Shown here: positions 6,159-8,864 of the stretch, one piece after another
Numbering within the stretch: position 1 is the stretch's first letter
Layout of the letters: every line of letters begins with the position of its first letter
DNA from: Candidatus Latescibacteria bacterium 4484_181
GTDB taxonomy: Bacteria; Latescibacterota; MVCY01
Assembly (NCBI GenBank): GCA_002049985.1
Contig: MVCY01000015.1
Location: 1-8,864, forward strand
Direction of reading: 5' to 3'
DNA length: 8,864 bases
Made by a program: the position numbers and the translations under genes
The notes under the pieces: generated by a model
Told to the model about the DNA's origin: nothing
The model's database searches: none
What the model saw: only the letters and a program-made list of their open reading frames with translations

Positions 6159-6650
6159 CTATCTCGGCTGATTAAACCTGAGTCGATACGCTCTTGCATC
6201 CTTCGGAATCTCGAAAAAGAGGCTACTTTTAAGCTCCTCTCCCTCCTGGAGCCAGAATTCTTCCCCCTTCTCCACAAACAGGGCTGATGCTGCCAGAGGC
6301 TGGTATCCATGTCCCAAGGAGTCTACTAAAGTAAAGCATTTAGGGACGACCGGAAAAGGCAAGCTTCTCTGGCAGCTTATTCTAAAGTAGATAGTGACCC
6401 GCTTGTAGCCTGTATCAGTCCCATATGCGCCTAGGGAGGGCCTTTCCACTACTCTATCTGCTGTAAGCAGAATCGAGTCTCTCAACAGAGCGTTTATCCG
6501 AACCTGTCTGTGTAGATCTGATACCCTGTGCACAAAGCCAATTAGGGTTCCGGGACTGAGATCAAGGCTTTGGATGGCAAAGATACCCGCTACTACTGAA
6601 GACAAAACCACCAACCATTTGGAAATCTTCTCTAATCTGAATCTCATCAT
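6159..6650 (-). CDS. Membrane-anchored protein with DUF4352-like C-terminal region, function unknown
   Basis: This 163-residue protein has a short basic N-terminus and one hydrophobic segment (about 13-27), predicting an uncleaved signal anchor with the rest outside the cytoplasm. Residues 83-160 are beta-rich. They end FTLVDSLGHGYQPL (106-119) ... EGEELKSSLFFEIPKDA (136-152), then RLRF. This 'ligand strand, GE-x-x-x-S-L-F-F-E-I-P' pattern is like DUF4352/immunoprotease-inhibitor-like folds often tethered to membranes. It sits 28 nt after the aminotransferase gene and 111 nt before the dehydrogenase gene, so it is probably in the glycan operon, yet no glycan enzyme of this type is known to me. 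The ribosome site is weak; a second ATG directly follows the first. The gene is real by frame length and position, but its role is open. Confidence 0.78.
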   Translation of the reverse strand: MMRFRLEKISKWLVVLSSVVAGIFAIQSLDLSPGTLIGFVHRVSDLHRQVRINALLRDSILLTADRVVERPSLGAYGTDTGYKRVTIYFRISCQRSLPFPVVPKCFTLVDSLGHGYQPLAASALFVEKGEEFWLQEGEELKSSLFFEIPKDARAYRLRFNQPR

Positions 6651-6678
6651 TGTCGCTTGCTGAACGTCCTATGGGCCC

Positions 6679-7824
6679 TCAAGCTCCCGCACGTTTGGAA
6701 CCCGCCGTTTCCAGGGCTTCGGCGATCTTCCTGGCAATATACTCTATCCCCTCTGCCTCCAGTTCGGGGGACATCGGCAGAGAGAGGATTTGCCGGGCGG
6801 TCTGCTCACTCACTGGCAGATCGCCTTCCTTATACCCCAGGTAAGCGAAAGCCTCCTGTCTGTGCAGGGGAATGGGGTAGTGCACAGCAGTGGGAATGCC
6901 CTGCTGATGTAGTTGCTTCCGGAGGTAATCTCTCTGTTTCACCCGAATGGAGTACTGATGATAGACATGCTCTCTGCCGGGAGCACAAAATGGGGTGATA
7001 ACTTCAAGACTATCAAGTAAGTTGTTATATTGGGCGGCGTTCTTCCGGCGTTTCTGGTTCCACTGCTCCAGGTGGGGAAGCTTAACCCGCAGCACTGCTG
7101 CCTGCAGCTCGTCCAACCTGCTGTTCAAACCTAAAATCTTATGGCGATACTTGGCCTCTGATCCGTGCACTCGTATCATCCTCAGTTTCTCGGCCAGCTC
7201 TTCCTCGTCGGTGGTTATCATACCTCCGTCGCCATAAGCGCCCAAGTTCTTGGAAGGGAAGAAACTGAAAGCTGCCAGGTGACCGATTCTGCCCACTGCT
7301 TTCCACTCTCCGCTCTCTGGAAAATAGCACTTTGCACCGTGGGCCTGGGCTGCATCCTCAATTACTTTCAGGTCATACTTCTGTGCTATCTTGAGGATAG
7401 ACTCCATATCAGCAGGCTGCCCGTAGAGGTGCACCGGGATAATGGCCTTTGTCCTTCGGGTGATGGCTCCTTCAATTTGGGCGGGATTTATGCAATAGGT
7501 ACGGGGATCGATATCCACAAAAACTGGCTTTGCCCCTAAAAGAGCGATGACCTCGGCAGTAGCAACAAAGGTGAAGGGGGTGGTGATCACCTCGTCGCCA
7601 GGTCCCACTCCCACAGCCATAAGGCTCAGTTGAAGGGCATCTGTGCCAGAGGCCACCGCCACGGCATAGCGAGCACCAACATATTGGGCAAATTCCTCTT
7701 CCAATCTGGTGACATTCTCCCCCATAATGAAGTGGCCACCCCGGATCACTTCGGCCACAGCTCTGTTTATATCCTCTTTGATTGATTCATATTGCCGACG
7801 CAGGTCGATAAATTCGATATTCAT
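6679..7824 (-). CDS. DegT/DnrJ/EryC1 PLP-dependent sugar aminotransferase, WbpE/GnnB-like
   Basis: This 381-residue cytosolic enzyme transfers an amino group, usually from glutamate, to a keto sugar nucleotide. It is full length for the family. Visible landmarks are FIDLRRQY at the N-terminus, SGTDALQL (59-66, cofactor phosphate region), EDAAQAHG (156-163, D157 against the pyridine nitrogen), and FFPSKNLGAYGDGG (188-201), in which K192 should form the Schiff base with PLP. The C-terminal VHYPIPLHRQEAF (314-326) is typical of WbpE-like 3-aminotransferases. Similarity from memory to Pseudomonas WbpE runs along the whole length, so a 3-keto UDP-sugar is the best-supported substrate. The dehydrogenase encoded downstream would supply it. 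The start matches the family's usual MxxEFIDL opening. A 3-nt gap from the transferase gene implies translational coupling. Confidence 0.95.
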   Translation of the reverse strand: MNIEFIDLRRQYESIKEDINRAVAEVIRGGHFIMGENVTRLEEEFAQYVGARYAVAVASGTDALQLSLMAVGVGPGDEVITTPFTFVATAEVIALLGAKPVFVDIDPRTYCINPAQIEGAITRRTKAIIPVHLYGQPADMESILKIAQKYDLKVIEDAAQAHGAKCYFPESGEWKAVGRIGHLAAFSFFPSKNLGAYGDGGMITTDEEELAEKLRMIRVHGSEAKYRHKILGLNSRLDELQAAVLRVKLPHLEQWNQKRRKNAAQYNNLLDSLEVITPFCAPGREHVYHQYSIRVKQRDYLRKQLHQQGIPTAVHYPIPLHRQEAFAYLGYKEGDLPVSEQTARQILSLPMSPELEAEGIEYIARKIAEALETAGSKRAGA

Positions 7825-7830
7825 CTCCTA
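7825..7830 (-). promoter_or_regulatory. Stop codon and ribosome site overlap at the transferase-aminotransferase junction
   Basis: The minus strand reads TAGGAG then ATG: the transferase stop TAG forms the first half of a TAGGAG motif directly touching the aminotransferase ATG. A second AGGAG lies 11 nt upstream of the ATG, still inside the transferase reading frame. Ribosomes ending on the transferase could restart on the aminotransferase, so their yields are probably linked. Confidence 0.55.
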
Positions 7831-8864
7831 TCTGGCTCCTTTCCCAAAGATTACCACCCAGATGGTACGAAGAAGAATCTTCAGATCCATTCTCAGGGAC
7901 ATATTTTCGATATAACCCAGGTCGTACCTCACTTTTTCCGCCTCATATGTTAACTTTTCCTCTAAGTCGTTCAGCGGGGAGATATTGTCCTGTTTCGTCT
8001 GAGCCCATCCAGTGAGGCCAGGGCAGACTCTCAGGCGGCGGGCATAGAGGGGTATCCGCTTCTTAAACATCTCTACGAAAAACGGCCGCTCAGGCCGGGG
8101 GCCAACCAGGCTCATCTCCCCTTTTAGCACATTCCAAAATTGAGGCACCTCATCGATCCTAAATCTACGCATAAATCTGCCAAAACGGGTAATGCGGGGA
8201 TCATTCTGCTTGGCCCACACCGGTCCAGTAGAGCTTTCGGCATCTGCCACCATCGAACGAAATTTATGGATAATGAAGGTCTTACCATTCTTGCCCACCC
8301 TCTCCTGGTGGAAAAATACGGGTCCCTTAGAATCCAGTTTTATTATGACAGCCACAATTAGCCACAGGGGAGCAAGCCCAAACAGAATCAGTGCAGAGGC
8401 CATGATGTCCATTAGCCGTTTAGTCTTCCTCTCCCAGGATGGCATCAGTCCTGGAGATATCTCTACCAGAGGAAACCCATATATTTGGTTTGTCCTGGCC
8501 TGTCCAGTGACGATGTCGTAGAGGTCAGGAAGGATGTAGAACCTCACCCCCAGGGAGTTACAACGGGAGAGTATATCTAAAATCTGCTGATGCGAGTCGG
8601 TAGGCAATGCGATCAGCACGTCATCAACTTCATGCTCTCTCAGAATCCGGGGCAGTTGTTTCACCTCTCCCAGCACTGGGAGCCCACGGGAGGCCAGTTC
8701 TGACTCTTCGTGGGCCTGGCAGGCAAATCCAACAATCTGATGCCCCAAGGCAGGGAATATATTGACTTGCTGAAAAAGTCTCTGTCCCCTCTCCCCTCCA
8801 CCTACGATAACTGTCCTGTGTCTGCCAACCCCCTGAACGACCAGACTCCGGTGATGGCCGCCTT
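7828..8864 (-). CDS. Polyprenyl-phosphate sugar-1-phosphate transferase (WbaP/WcaJ/ExoY type), 5' end outside the window
   Basis: This inner-membrane enzyme starts glycan assembly by moving a sugar-1-phosphate from a UDP-sugar to undecaprenyl phosphate. The frame stays open to the window edge (344 codons seen). A TTG at 8748 looks like a start to an ORF finder, but the 38 codons upstream encode VIVGGGERGQRL, the nucleotide-binding-like segment usual in the middle of these proteins, so the gene is truncated by the window. Counting from the edge: that domain to about 130, a long hydrophobic stretch at about 150-174, then the bacterial sugar transferase domain with QERVGKNGK (186-194), KFRSM (200-204), the catalytic D237-E238 in RIDEVPQFWNV, LVGPRPERP (252-260) and GLTGWAQ (282-288). 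The tail DLKILLRT (326-333) is typical of the TIGR03025 group. N-terminal membrane helices should lie beyond the edge. Sugar specificity cannot be read from the sequence. Confidence 0.95.
   Translation of the reverse strand, partial: GGHHRSLVVQGVGRHRTVIVGGGERGQRLFQQVNIFPALGHQIVGFACQAHEESELASRGLPVLGEVKQLPRILREHEVDDVLIALPTDSHQQILDILSRCNSLGVRFYILPDLYDIVTGQARTNQIYGFPLVEISPGLMPSWERKTKRLMDIMASALILFGLAPLWLIVAVIIKLDSKGPVFFHQERVGKNGKTFIIHKFRSMVADAESSTGPVWAKQNDPRITRFGRFMRRFRIDEVPQFWNVLKGEMSLVGPRPERPFFVEMFKKRIPLYARRLRVCPGLTGWAQTKQDNISPLNDLEEKLTYEAEKVRYDLGYIENMSLRMDLKILLRTIWVVIFGKGAR

Overview
This 8,864-base window carries six protein-coding genes, all on the minus strand. No plus-strand gene, tRNA, rRNA, CRISPR array or intact insertion sequence could be recognised. 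The organism looks like a Gram-negative bacterium of the broad Bacteroidota/Fibrobacterota-related or candidate-phylum type (for example Zixibacteria-, WOR-3- or KSB1-like). The main clue is a secreted protein whose C-terminus matches the 'QN.PNPFNPST' FlgD-like / type IX secretion (T9SS) sorting domain common in those lineages, combined with dockerin- and cohesin-like modules. This placement is an inference; no marker gene is present.

In transcription order (high to low coordinates) the first block, 8864 to 5034, is a cell-surface glycan cluster. It holds the 3' part of a polyprenyl-phosphate sugar-1-phosphate transferase (cut by the window edge), a DegT/DnrJ/EryC1 (WbpE/GnnB-like) PLP aminotransferase, a small membrane-anchored protein with a DUF4352-like tail, and a Gfo/Idh/MocA NAD(P)-dependent sugar-nucleotide dehydrogenase. 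Dehydrogenase plus aminotransferase is the usual pair for oxidising and then aminating C3 of UDP-GlcNAc or UDP-GlcNAcA. The transferase would load the first sugar phosphate onto the lipid carrier. The transferase and aminotransferase genes are 3 nt apart and translationally coupled. A cluster of three abutting hairpins, the last followed by a T-run, sits just before the dehydrogenase and could attenuate it.

The stretch 3815 to 5033 (about 1.2 kb) has no convincing gene but much structure: a phased CGCAAAG array, a nested 53-nt inverted repeat, two hairpins including a 51-nt compound one, and a possible minus-strand promoter with a dyad upstream of it and an intrinsic-terminator-like hairpin downstream. 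Together the last three could form an attenuated leader or a small RNA upstream of the second block.

The second block, 3814 to 65, is a likely two-gene operon of exported proteins with strong Shine-Dalgarno sites. The first is a PQQ-like beta-propeller with a signal peptide. The second is an 821-residue modular M23 metallopeptidase with fibronectin III, dockerin-like, cohesin-like and T9SS/FlgD-like domains. A hairpin just after the M23 gene may terminate the operon.
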